A DNA stretch of 64,000 bases from Glaciecola sp964621345 (GTDB taxonomy: Bacteria; Pseudomonadota; Gammaproteobacteria; Enterobacterales; Alteromonadaceae). How positions within the stretch are numbered: position 1 is the first letter of the stretch; the number at the start of each line of letters is the position of its first letter. Positions 1-7,080 of this stretch are shown one piece after another. The translations under genes and the position numbers were made by a program. Below the pieces are notes generated by a model. That model had not been told where the DNA came from, searched no databases, and was given only the letters and a program-made list of their open reading frames with translations. The DNA lies in contig CAZUON010000009.1 of the NCBI GenBank assembly GCA_964621345.1, positions 27,979-91,978 of the forward strand. The letters are read 5' to 3'.

Positions 1-1
1 C

Positions 2-223
2 TCAAGCTGGACATGGTTGGTAAAAACAGCTGATGGCGGCCTAGACATCGTAAACACCAGTAACGCTGGCACACCAATCACTGAAGACGGCGTTACACCG
101 CTACTCACAGTAGATTTATGGGAGCACGCTTACTACATTGATTATCGCAATGTACGTCCTAACTACTTAGAAGGTTTTTGGGCACTTGCTAACTGGGAAT
201 TTGCTGCAAGCAACTTCGCATAA
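2..223 (+). CDS. sodB: Fe superoxide dismutase, C-terminal part (cut by window edge)
   Basis: Converts superoxide to hydrogen peroxide and oxygen in the cytoplasm. The open frame runs in from the window edge at base 2 (reading SSWTWLVKTADG), so the start lies outside and about 73 residues are visible. The motif DLWEHAYY is the Mn/Fe-SOD signature, whose Asp and His bind the metal. The following YRNVRPNYLEGFWALANWEF is the usual end of the bacterial iron enzyme. The iron rather than manganese assignment rests on overall resemblance to gamma-proteobacterial SodB. The gene ends just before a strong hairpin terminator shared with the convergent transporter gene. Confidence 0.93.
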   Translation, partial: SSWTWLVKTADGGLDIVNTSNAGTPITEDGVTPLLTVDLWEHAYYIDYRNVRPNYLEGFWALANWEFAASNFA

Positions 224-249
224 GCAACACAAACAGCCTTACCTATCTT

Positions 250-277
250 AAGCCCAGTTTATCTGGGCTTTTGTTTA
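250..277. terminator. Bidirectional terminator between sodB and the MFS gene
   Basis: An 8-bp stem (AAGCCCAG / CTGGGCTT) with loop TTTAT is followed by TTGTTTA on the plus strand. It lies 26 bases after the sodB stop. The stop codon of the minus-strand MFS gene lies inside the hairpin at 259-261, so the structure probably ends both convergent transcripts. Confidence 0.8.
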
Positions 278-1467
278 TTGGGCAAAAACATCAAACATAT
301 TGCAGCAATAACCGAAACCCCAGCAGCAAATATAAAACTAACAGTCGCTCCCTCCCCCTGCTCCCAAAGCAAACCCGCAAGATAGCTTCCTACAGCGCCA
401 CCTATACCAAAAGCAATGCTGACATAAAGTGCCTGTGCTCTACTTTGAAAAGCTTTAGGAAAGCTCTGTTGCAGGTAATACACAGATGCGGCATGAGTTA
501 AACCAAAGCTTAAGGCATGGACTAATTGCGTGATGATAATAATGGCAGTGTATTGAGCAAAAAGTGCTAGCATGGCCCAGCGTAAGGCAGTGAAAAACAC
601 AGAAAATACGAGTAGTGTTTTTACCCCAAACTGTTTAATTAAGCGCATTGCACCAATGAAGACGACGACCTCAGCAGCAACCCCTAAACCAATAAACAAG
701 CCGGTTTGCATCCCAGTGTATTCAAGCTGGCGCATATACAATGTAAAGAAGTTATAGAAGCTACCAAAACTGACTTGCAACAAGGTATTACCGAGTAAGA
801 ATACAATAAAACCAAGTGTCCAAATGCTCGCTAAGGGCGCACTTTTGCTTTTTTCAATATTCTGTGTCCTCTGCTCAGCTGAATGCTTTGATACCACCAA
901 CAAGCTGCTCACAAACAAACCAAATAGCATTAGCATGCTGGCATACACAATGATTTGAGAAGGAAAATAGTCGAGTAAAAAGCCCACAATCAAGGTGGCG
1001 AGAATAAAGCCAACACTTCCCCACAAGCGAACTGAGCCATAGCCACCTTTGCTTGATTCGGTTGCATGGGCAGTAATGACCTCAAGCTGCGGTAGTACTG
1101 CCGTCCAAAACATCATCATGGTAGCAAACACTAAGGTGATGCCCCAAAAGCTATTGACGATTAAAATACTTAAAAAGCTGAGAAGTGCGAGCAAGCAACC
1201 AAAGCGCAATACTTCTCCTACTTGGCCCGATTTGTCGGCATAGTGCGCCCACATATTTGGTCCAATGATCCGAGATAGCGCAACAAGCGCAAGCAATGTT
1301 CCGATTTGCGCCGAACTGAGGCCTTTATCATCGAGATAAATACCTACGTATGGCACAAACACACCGAGCTGGCCAAAATAGAAGATATATACCAGCGCCA
1401 GCAAAATACGATTTTGCCGGGCGCCGAGGGGAGCTCTGCTTATATCAGCAAAGCAACTTAGTCGCAT
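259..1467 (-). CDS. MFS transporter, HcaT-like
   Basis: A 402-residue inner-membrane protein with about twelve hydrophobic segments, typical of the major facilitator superfamily. The first half contains GLSSAQIGTLLALVALSRII followed by a WAHYADKSG loop, which corresponds to the conserved loop between helices 2 and 3. The layout resembles the MFS_1-like/3-phenylpropionate permease (HcaT) group. The substrate cannot be read from sequence. It begins 12 bases after aroC and is the last gene of a prmB-aroC-MFS run on the minus strand, so it is probably co-transcribed with them. No functional link to chorismate synthesis is implied. Confidence 0.8.
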   Translation of the reverse strand: MRLSCFADISRAPLGARQNRILLALVYIFYFGQLGVFVPYVGIYLDDKGLSSAQIGTLLALVALSRIIGPNMWAHYADKSGQVGEVLRFGCLLALLSFLSILIVNSFWGITLVFATMMMFWTAVLPQLEVITAHATESSKGGYGSVRLWGSVGFILATLIVGFLLDYFPSQIIVYASMLMLFGLFVSSLLVVSKHSAEQRTQNIEKSKSAPLASIWTLGFIVFLLGNTLLQVSFGSFYNFFTLYMRQLEYTGMQTGLFIGLGVAAEVVVFIGAMRLIKQFGVKTLLVFSVFFTALRWAMLALFAQYTAIIIITQLVHALSFGLTHAASVYYLQQSFPKAFQSRAQALYVSIAFGIGGAVGSYLAGLLWEQGEGATVSFIFAAGVSVIAAICLMFLPNKQKPR

Positions 1468-1479
1468 AATCGCAAACGC

Positions 1480-2577
1480 TTAGCGCTGACCAGGAATAAC
1501 CGGCGTAGGTGACACAATTCCGGCGTTCTGCGCACGATGTCGTAACAGGTGATCCATCAATACTAGGGCCAACATTGCTTCTGCAATAGGAACCGCTCTT
1601 ATGCCAACACAAGGATCGTGACGACCTTTGGTAATAATCTCTGCCGCTTTTCCATCAGCATCCACCGTTTCTCCAGAGATAGAGATACTTGAGGTAGGCT
1701 TAAGTGCCATATGCACTAACACTTCTTGCCCTGTAGAGATACCGCCAAGTACCCCGCCGCTGTGGTTGCTGTGGAAGCCTTCGGGCGACATTTGGTCGCG
1801 ATGGTCAGTACCTTTTTGTGTAACCACATCAAATCCATCTCCCAACTCAACGCCTTTTACTGCATTTATGCCCATCATGGCATGGGCAATGTCGGCATCT
1901 AAACGGTCAAATACCGGCTCACCTAAACCAACTGGTACATTGGTCGCCGAAACACTTACCTTAGCGCCAATGGAATTACCTTCTTTTTTAAGGTCGCGCA
2001 TGTAAGTGTCTAGGGCCTCTAACTTACTTGAGTCTGGGCAAAAGAAGGGGTTTGTATTGGTTAGGTCGTGGTCAACACTATCTATGGCAATGGGGCCAAG
2101 CTGAGATAAGTAACCTCTTACTTCGATACCGTAATGCTGTTTCAAATATTTTTTCGCAATACCACCAGCAGCAACTCGTACTGCTGTTTCTCTGGCCGAT
2201 GAACGTCCGCCGCCACGATAATCTCTAAAACCAAACTTTTGCTGGTAGGTATAATCTGCATGGCCGGGTCTAAAGGCATCTTTAATTTTTGAGTAGTCTT
2301 GAGAGCGTTGGTCGGTATTGTTAATGAGCAAACCAATACTCGTACCGGTGGTTTTGCCTTCGAATACGCCTGAGAGTATTTTTACCTCGTCTTCTTCGCG
2401 TCTGGCGGTAGTGTAACGTGATGTACCAGGCTTGCGACGATCTAAATCACCTTGTAAGTCGTCTTCGCTTAACTCAAGACCTGGCGGGCAGCCATCTACT
2501 ACACCACCAATCGCGAGCCCGTGGCTTTCGCCGAAGGTGGTTACCGCAAAAATCTTTCCGAAGGTATTTCCTGACAT
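1480..2577 (-). CDS. aroC: Chorismate synthase
   Basis: Carries out the last step of the shikimate pathway: FMN-dependent 1,4-elimination of phosphate from 5-enolpyruvylshikimate-3-phosphate to give chorismate, the precursor of aromatic amino acids, folate and quinones. At 365 residues it has the normal length. The N-terminal GESHG (residues 16-20) and RGGGRSSARE (121-130) are the family signatures around the FMN and substrate site. It starts 8 bases after the prmB stop and is followed 12 bases later by the MFS gene, a tight operon. The prmB-aroC order is common in gammaproteobacteria. Confidence 0.97.
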   Translation of the reverse strand: MSGNTFGKIFAVTTFGESHGLAIGGVVDGCPPGLELSEDDLQGDLDRRKPGTSRYTTARREEDEVKILSGVFEGKTTGTSIGLLINNTDQRSQDYSKIKDAFRPGHADYTYQQKFGFRDYRGGGRSSARETAVRVAAGGIAKKYLKQHYGIEVRGYLSQLGPIAIDSVDHDLTNTNPFFCPDSSKLEALDTYMRDLKKEGNSIGAKVSVSATNVPVGLGEPVFDRLDADIAHAMMGINAVKGVELGDGFDVVTQKGTDHRDQMSPEGFHSNHSGGVLGGISTGQEVLVHMALKPTSSISISGETVDADGKAAEIITKGRHDPCVGIRAVPIAEAMLALVLMDHLLRHRAQNAGIVSPTPVIPGQR

Positions 2578-2585
2578 CCTATTTT

Positions 2586-3647
2586 TTACTCCAATTCGTC
2601 CAATATATCTTGTTGCGCCAATAACTGTGCTTTGCTGATGGCAAAAATACCGCTACCGCCTTGCTCTAATTCACACCACGTGACCTCTAGGCCATTAAAA
2701 CGCTCAGCAAAATTCACCTCACTGTTACCTACTTCAACAAAGAGCCAGCCATCATCACACAAATGTTCTATGCATTGAGTAACAATGGTCATCGTCAAAT
2801 CAAGGCCATCAAAACCTGACGCGAGGGCGTGCTCTGGCTCATGATGATACTCTTGTGGCAAATCTGCCATGTCTTGCGCATCTACGTAAGGTGGGTTGGC
2901 AATAATTAAATCGTACTTTTGCCCTGCCAGCTCATTATAAACATCAGATTGGATTGGATACACACGCTCTTCAAGCTGGTAATTGGCAATATTCATTGCC
3001 GCGACTTCCAAAGCATCCATATCAATGTCTACTGCATCTACTGCTGCCTCTTCAAATGCTTGCGCCAAAACGATTGCGATACACGCGCTGCCGGTACACA
3101 TGTCTAACACGTGTGCAGGCTTAAACTGTGTCGGCAAAAAAGGAGCAAAGCGTTTTTCGATGAGCTCTGCAAAAGGTGAGCGCGGAATGAGTACTCGTTC
3201 ATCCACATAAAAGGGTAGTTTTGCAAACCAAGCCATATTACTGATATAGGGCAACGGCTTAGCGTGTTGAGCACGTAAACTTACCCAACGCGTTAACTTT
3301 TCGTTTTCACTTGCAGTCAAGCGGCTTTGATACACGGTTTGTTTTTGCTCTCCCGACATCGTGAGGGGCAAATCGAGTGCTTGGAATACCAAGTATTCCG
3401 CTTCATCCCAAATATTATCAGTACCGTGCCCTAAGAACACATCGTTACGGTGACACTCGCTAATGGTATAACGCAGCCAATCACCAATGGTGATGAGGGC
3501 TTGAGTGTCACTTTGTGAATACCCAGTGTCCGTGCTGTCTATTTGCGTAGTATCTATTTGCATGTTACCTGTTTGCATAGTATCTGATTGCATATCTTGA
3601 ATCGTGTATTCGCTGGCTTGATAAAAATGAGAGCTGAACGCTGTCAC
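2586..3647 (-). CDS. prmB: Ribosomal protein uL3 N5-glutamine methyltransferase
   Basis: SAM-dependent methyltransferase that modifies a glutamine of ribosomal protein uL3. SAM motif I is LDMCTGSACI (residues 181-190), and the catalytic NPPY of glutamine methyltransferases is at 251-254. The family is usually about 310 residues, and clear similarity begins near residue 51 (LITIGDWLRY). The first 50 residues are an unusual leader that includes five copies of a 5-residue repeat. The GTG at 3647 has no good ribosome binding site. An in-frame ATG at codon 29 preceded by AGGT is a plausible alternative start. First gene of the prmB-aroC-MFS operon. Confidence 0.92.
   Translation of the reverse strand: MTAFSSHFYQASEYTIQDMQSDTMQTGNMQIDTTQIDSTDTGYSQSDTQALITIGDWLRYTISECHRNDVFLGHGTDNIWDEAEYLVFQALDLPLTMSGEQKQTVYQSRLTASENEKLTRWVSLRAQHAKPLPYISNMAWFAKLPFYVDERVLIPRSPFAELIEKRFAPFLPTQFKPAHVLDMCTGSACIAIVLAQAFEEAAVDAVDIDMDALEVAAMNIANYQLEERVYPIQSDVYNELAGQKYDLIIANPPYVDAQDMADLPQEYHHEPEHALASGFDGLDLTMTIVTQCIEHLCDDGWLFVEVGNSEVNFAERFNGLEVTWCELEQGGSGIFAISKAQLLAQQDILDELE
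3519..3593 (-). repeat. 15-bp tandem repeat in the prmB leader region
   Basis: Five imperfect 15-base units encode MQSDT, MQTGN, MQIDT, TQIDS and TDTGY (residues 19-43 of the long PrmB reading). All units keep the reading frame, so a change in copy number would lengthen or shorten the N-terminus without breaking the gene. If translation starts at codon 29, only part of it is coding. Confidence 0.75.
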
Positions 3648-3728
3648 GAGGGAGTCGATGCGTTTAGCCTAAAATTATGGCAATATAATACGCATTATTT
3701 GGGCTAATTTCGCTGATATTTTGAAAAG

Positions 3729-4277
3729 ATGGTAAAAAAAGTAAACAAGCAAGCAGAAGATGACATGTTTAAAGCGATGTTTGCTGACGCAAAACCCGTA
3801 AAACATGACCATTTTATTCAAGACCCAAAAGAAAAACGGCAGCTGAAGAAGAAATCTTCCCAAGGGCAAAACAAACTGCAACGTCGCATTGCTGCAAGCT
3901 TTGAATTTTCTGACGGATTCGAAGCCTACTTTGAACCCAATAAACCGCTAAAATATGCGCAAGACAACCCATTCGCCGTACAAGGCGTTAAGCGTATTCG
4001 CCGAGGAGAGATGGTACCCGACTTATCACTCGACTTACACGGCTTAAACAGCGAACAGACCAAGCTAGAGCTCAGTGCCATTATTGACGAAGCGACGCGC
4101 AAACATTACGAATGTATCCAAGTTATTCATGGTGTGAGTGGCGGCGTACTAAAGCATAAAGTGCCAAACTATTTAGTTCAGCACCCTAAAGTGCTGTGCT
4201 TCCACCAAGCGCCATTAGAATGGGGCGGTAAAGGCGCATTGTTAGTGCTATTAGAAGCGAGTTCTACATTCATCTAA
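3729..4277 (+). CDS. smrB: SmrB-type ribosome-collision endonuclease (Smr domain)
   Basis: In E. coli, SmrB cuts mRNA between collided ribosomes to start ribosome rescue. This protein has the family length (182 residues), a basic N-terminal half and a C-terminal Smr domain. The DLHG motif is at 102-105, and the end FHQAPLEWGGKGALLVLLE matches SmrB. The second conserved motif, normally HGxG, reads HGVSGG here (134-139), so the second glycine is replaced by serine. The other parts of the fold are intact. It is divergent from prmB with 81 bases between them, a typical gamma-proteobacterial arrangement. Confidence 0.88.
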   Translation: MVKKVNKQAEDDMFKAMFADAKPVKHDHFIQDPKEKRQLKKKSSQGQNKLQRRIAASFEFSDGFEAYFEPNKPLKYAQDNPFAVQGVKRIRRGEMVPDLSLDLHGLNSEQTKLELSAIIDEATRKHYECIQVIHGVSGGVLKHKVPNYLVQHPKVLCFHQAPLEWGGKGALLVLLEASSTFI

Positions 4278-4308
4278 CAACACATGTAAAGGTCTGAATA
4301 AATCTGCT

Positions 4309-4431
4309 TTAGAGGTCTTCAGATACATTGTGTACAAACAAGTACACATAATATGCGCAAATCGCAACCACTACTAAAATACCGAGAACTGAACCCCAAG
4401 CAACCGGATCGGATAAAAGAAGATCTAACAT
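4309..4431 (-). CDS. DUF3149-like small membrane protein (40 aa)
   Basis: A short gene encoding MLDLLLSDPVAWGSVLGI, then a hydrophobic stretch ending in VYLFVHNVSEDL. There is one transmembrane helix (about residues 11-34), a short N-terminal head with the LSDPV motif, and an acidic C-terminus. Length and layout resemble the DUF3149 family of single-helix proteins, whose function is unknown. The ATG at 4431 has AAGG 10-13 bases upstream. It converges on smrB with 31 bases between stops. An FNR-like site lies about 60 bases upstream, which hints at oxygen-dependent expression. The family assignment comes from memory of the pattern, not a search. Confidence 0.65.
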   Translation of the reverse strand: MLDLLLSDPVAWGSVLGILVVVAICAYYVYLFVHNVSEDL

Positions 4432-4490
4432 ACGTTTCTACCTTGTTGATTAAGTACAAGGCTATTTTCACAAATTGAGCCAAAAAAATG

Positions 4491-4504
4491 CTGATCAAGA
4501 TCAA
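4491..4504. promoter_or_regulatory. Candidate FNR/CRP-family site
   Basis: CTGATCAAGATCAA matches the FNR consensus TTGAT-N4-ATCAA at 9 of 10 defined positions. Its centre is about 67 bases upstream of the small membrane protein start at 4431. A single match of this kind can occur by chance. Confidence 0.4.
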
Positions 4505-4549
4505 TAAAAAATTTCAATCATTTATCAGCCGATTTATTTATTAATCTAG

Positions 4550-4568
4550 ATCAAAGTTTGATATCAAA
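4550..4568. promoter_or_regulatory. Overlapping palindromes, possible operator
   Basis: Two overlapping dyads lie here: ATCAAAGTTTGAT (4550-4562) and TTTGATATCAAA (4557-4568). They sit in the 257-base gap between the small membrane protein and the transglycosylase-like lipoprotein, near the FNR-like site. The half-sites (TTTGAT) resemble FNR half-sites, but the spacing does not fit. The rest of the gap shows no gene. Confidence 0.3.
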
Positions 4569-4688
4569 TACGGGGGAAACCATACGAACACTTATGATTT
4601 GGCATAGTTAACGCATGGCGTTATTGACTTCAACGTATGTCTTCAATTTTATATTGGAGTGCAGTTAAAGGCTTACACAGGAGTCGGT

Positions 4689-5312
4689 TTAACTGAATAA
4701 ACGCATGAACCAACCCTTTTGTAGATCTTCTTCACAGGTTTTCAGCTGCGCCGAGTAACGTTTAGAACGGGCATCTACTTTATTGGCTACTTTTATTAAC
4801 CAAGGCTTGCTGTTATAGCTTTTACGCTTATAACCGCCCCAGCCTTCGTGGTAGTTTAGATATTGTGCACCGGCATCCCACTTTGATATACGATTAATAG
4901 TATGGGTCTTAGTAATAAACCAGCCCATAAAATCAATCGCATCGTCGAAGTCGTCGCGGTCTGCAAAGCGATTATTTGTCTCTCGGCGGTAGTCGTCCCA
5001 AGTCATGGTTTTAGCTTGAGCGTATCCATAAGCGCTACTAACTCTTCCCCAAGGAATTAATCCAAAAAAGACATAATCTCGTGGCGGTAAGGCATCGTGG
5101 CGAAATGAGCTCTCTTGATACATCATTGCCATAGGTACATGAATTGGCACGCCCCACTTTTCTCGCATATCTGAAGCTGCGTCATACCAATCTCGCTTCT
5201 CTTCAAAAATATGACATAAATTCTCGCGGCTACTGGGCTGCGAGGTCGCACATGCACCTAAGGTCATGACCATGACGAGAATAAACAGCATTGAGATTAT
5301 TTTTTTTATCAT
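4689..5312 (-). CDS. Lytic transglycosylase-like SLT lipoprotein
   Basis: A 207-residue lipoprotein. A hydrophobic signal ends in the lipobox LGAC with Cys21 as the lipidated residue. The mature part resembles the lysozyme-like SLT fold: MMYQESSF places a candidate catalytic Glu at 67, followed by an SSAYGYAQ segment as in goose-type lytic transglycosylases, and later Tyr/Trp-rich stretches. It would cleave peptidoglycan glycan strands from the inner face of the outer membrane. It stands alone, downstream of gshA with 127 bases between them. Enzyme activity is inferred from the fold pattern only. Confidence 0.8.
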   Translation of the reverse strand: MIKKIISMLFILVMVMTLGACATSQPSSRENLCHIFEEKRDWYDAASDMREKWGVPIHVPMAMMYQESSFRHDALPPRDYVFFGLIPWGRVSSAYGYAQAKTMTWDDYRRETNNRFADRDDFDDAIDFMGWFITKTHTINRISKWDAGAQYLNYHEGWGGYKRKSYNSKPWLIKVANKVDARSKRYSAQLKTCEEDLQKGWFMRLFS

Positions 5313-5382
5313 TAATTTGAACTTCTTTGAGGTCTATGCACTCTTACTACCAGATACAATGTGTTTCCCTAAGTGTGTATTT

Positions 5383-5411
5383 AACCCAACATGGATATGT
5401 TGGGTTTTTTT
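5383..5411 (+). terminator. Strong hairpin with T-run on the plus strand
   Basis: A perfect 10-bp stem (AACCCAACAT / ATGTTGGGTT) with loop GGAT is followed by a run of T on the plus strand. The genes on both sides (gshA and the lipoprotein gene) are on the minus strand. In that direction the hairpin is followed only by TTAAATAC, a weak tail. It may still help end the gshA transcript, or it may block antisense transcription. Confidence 0.6.
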
Positions 5412-5439
5412 TTGCCTATTTTTTGGCTTAAGGGCTATA

Positions 5440-7026
5440 TCAAGCAAAATAGTCACGTATAAATACATCAAAACTACTGGCATCAGCCGCTTCAATCTCT
5501 CGTTGCTTCTGCATCGATAGTTGTGCCTGTTTTGCAAAGTCCTGCTGGTTCACGTTTCTATAATCCATATTTTGAATCAGCGTTTTGTATTCTTTAGCAA
5601 GCTCCATCCCCAGTATACTGTTATCGATATTATTTTCTTGTAGAGTCGATAGCCATTTTTCTGAAAAGCTCAACGCTGGCTCATCGATTTTTTGCGCCTG
5701 TTTCGCCACGGCTTTAGTAAATCTATCACTTGAATGGGCTTGGTCAAAGATTTTAGCGACCTCATGCAGCTCTTCAAAAATATTGTGGCCCCATTGTGCT
5801 AAACTTATTGAGCTGCCCATATCGCTTAGTTGCAGTCCTGGCTGCCTCCCCCTTAACACCACGTCAACAAAGTTACCTTGACTCTCTTGTTGTAAGCTCT
5901 CATTAAAATCCAGCGACGGCTGTAATAAGCAATACACCAAAAACACGTCCAAAAAGTCAATTTGGTCGGCCTCTAAGCCTACTGGCGAGAATGGATTGAC
6001 ATCTAGCGAACGAATTTCAAGATAACTCACACCGCGGTCTTCTAGGGCGTCTGTTGGTTTTTCTAATGAGCGAGCAACCTGTTTCGGACGAATCGGTGAA
6101 TACAGTTCATTTTCAATTTGTAAAACGTTCTTATTCAGTTGTTCCCATACTCCGCCTTCTCCTGCAGCAATATGTTGATATTGCTCAGCAGGTAAGTTGA
6201 TGGCCTTACGCAGGGTATCAACATAAGTTGATAAATCATTATAACAAATGCGAAGCTGAGATTGAGCTGAGCTGGTATAGCCTAAATCACTCATACGAAG
6301 CGATGTCGCATGGGGTAAATAAAGCGTACCTTTGCCGAGCTTTTCAAAGGCATGCCCCACCTTTCGATGATTAATGAAAGAGCCACACAAAGCAGGTGAT
6401 GCTCCAAATAAGTAGGGTACTAACCATGCAAGTCTTTTGAATTGACGCACCAATGAAAAATATTGGGCTGATATACCGTTTTTATCAGGCGCCACGCCCA
6501 AATGATCGCACCATTGTTGCCAAAAAGTATCGGAGAGCGAGAAGTTAAAGTGCACACCACTAATCACCTGCATCATACTACCATAGCGGTTATGCAGGCC
6601 ACTTCGATACACTTCTTTCATTTTCGCGACATTGGAGCTACCGTAGCGAGCAATAGGAATGTTTGTTTTATCGTCTACAAAACACGGCATACTCATTGGC
6701 CATAAATACTCATCGTTGCCGATGCTATCGTAAGTGTATTTATGAATATCAATGAGCTGCTCGATGGTTGTCGAGCGCTTTGTTTCAGGTGGCGTAATAA
6801 ACTCTAGCAAAGACTCTGAAAAATCAGTCGTTATCCATTCATTGGTGAGCGCTGAGCCTAAAGCCTTTGGATGGGGTGAGTTCGCTAAACTACCATTTGA
6901 GTTTACCCGTAACGTTTCTCGTTCTACGCCATGTTGAATACCTGTAAGTGTGTTGCTGACACTGGTTTTTGCCAACACCGCAAGGCGCTTTTCAAATTCT
7001 TCTTTTAATGTACTCAAAAATTGCAT
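5440..7026 (-). CDS. gshA: Glutamate-cysteine ligase
   Basis: First enzyme of glutathione synthesis: ATP-dependent joining of glutamate and cysteine. The N-terminal HGVERETLRVNSNG and ITTDFSESLLEFITPP match the gamma-proteobacterial GshA family, which is about 520 residues long. Two starts are possible: ATG at 7026, with AGGTG 11-15 bases upstream (528 residues), or GTG at 7041 (533 residues), which lacks a clear binding site and whose own bases form that AGGTG. The ATG is preferred. It follows the M16 protease gene by about 54 bases on the same strand and could be read from that transcript. Confidence 0.95.
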   Translation of the reverse strand: MQFLSTLKEEFEKRLAVLAKTSVSNTLTGIQHGVERETLRVNSNGSLANSPHPKALGSALTNEWITTDFSESLLEFITPPETKRSTTIEQLIDIHKYTYDSIGNDEYLWPMSMPCFVDDKTNIPIARYGSSNVAKMKEVYRSGLHNRYGSMMQVISGVHFNFSLSDTFWQQWCDHLGVAPDKNGISAQYFSLVRQFKRLAWLVPYLFGASPALCGSFINHRKVGHAFEKLGKGTLYLPHATSLRMSDLGYTSSAQSQLRICYNDLSTYVDTLRKAINLPAEQYQHIAAGEGGVWEQLNKNVLQIENELYSPIRPKQVARSLEKPTDALEDRGVSYLEIRSLDVNPFSPVGLEADQIDFLDVFLVYCLLQPSLDFNESLQQESQGNFVDVVLRGRQPGLQLSDMGSSISLAQWGHNIFEELHEVAKIFDQAHSSDRFTKAVAKQAQKIDEPALSFSEKWLSTLQENNIDNSILGMELAKEYKTLIQNMDYRNVNQQDFAKQAQLSMQKQREIEAADASSFDVFIRDYFA

Positions 7027-7080
7027 CCAATTTGTTTGCACCTAGTCGTTATTAGCACTAGGCAAATAAAATACGTTCCT

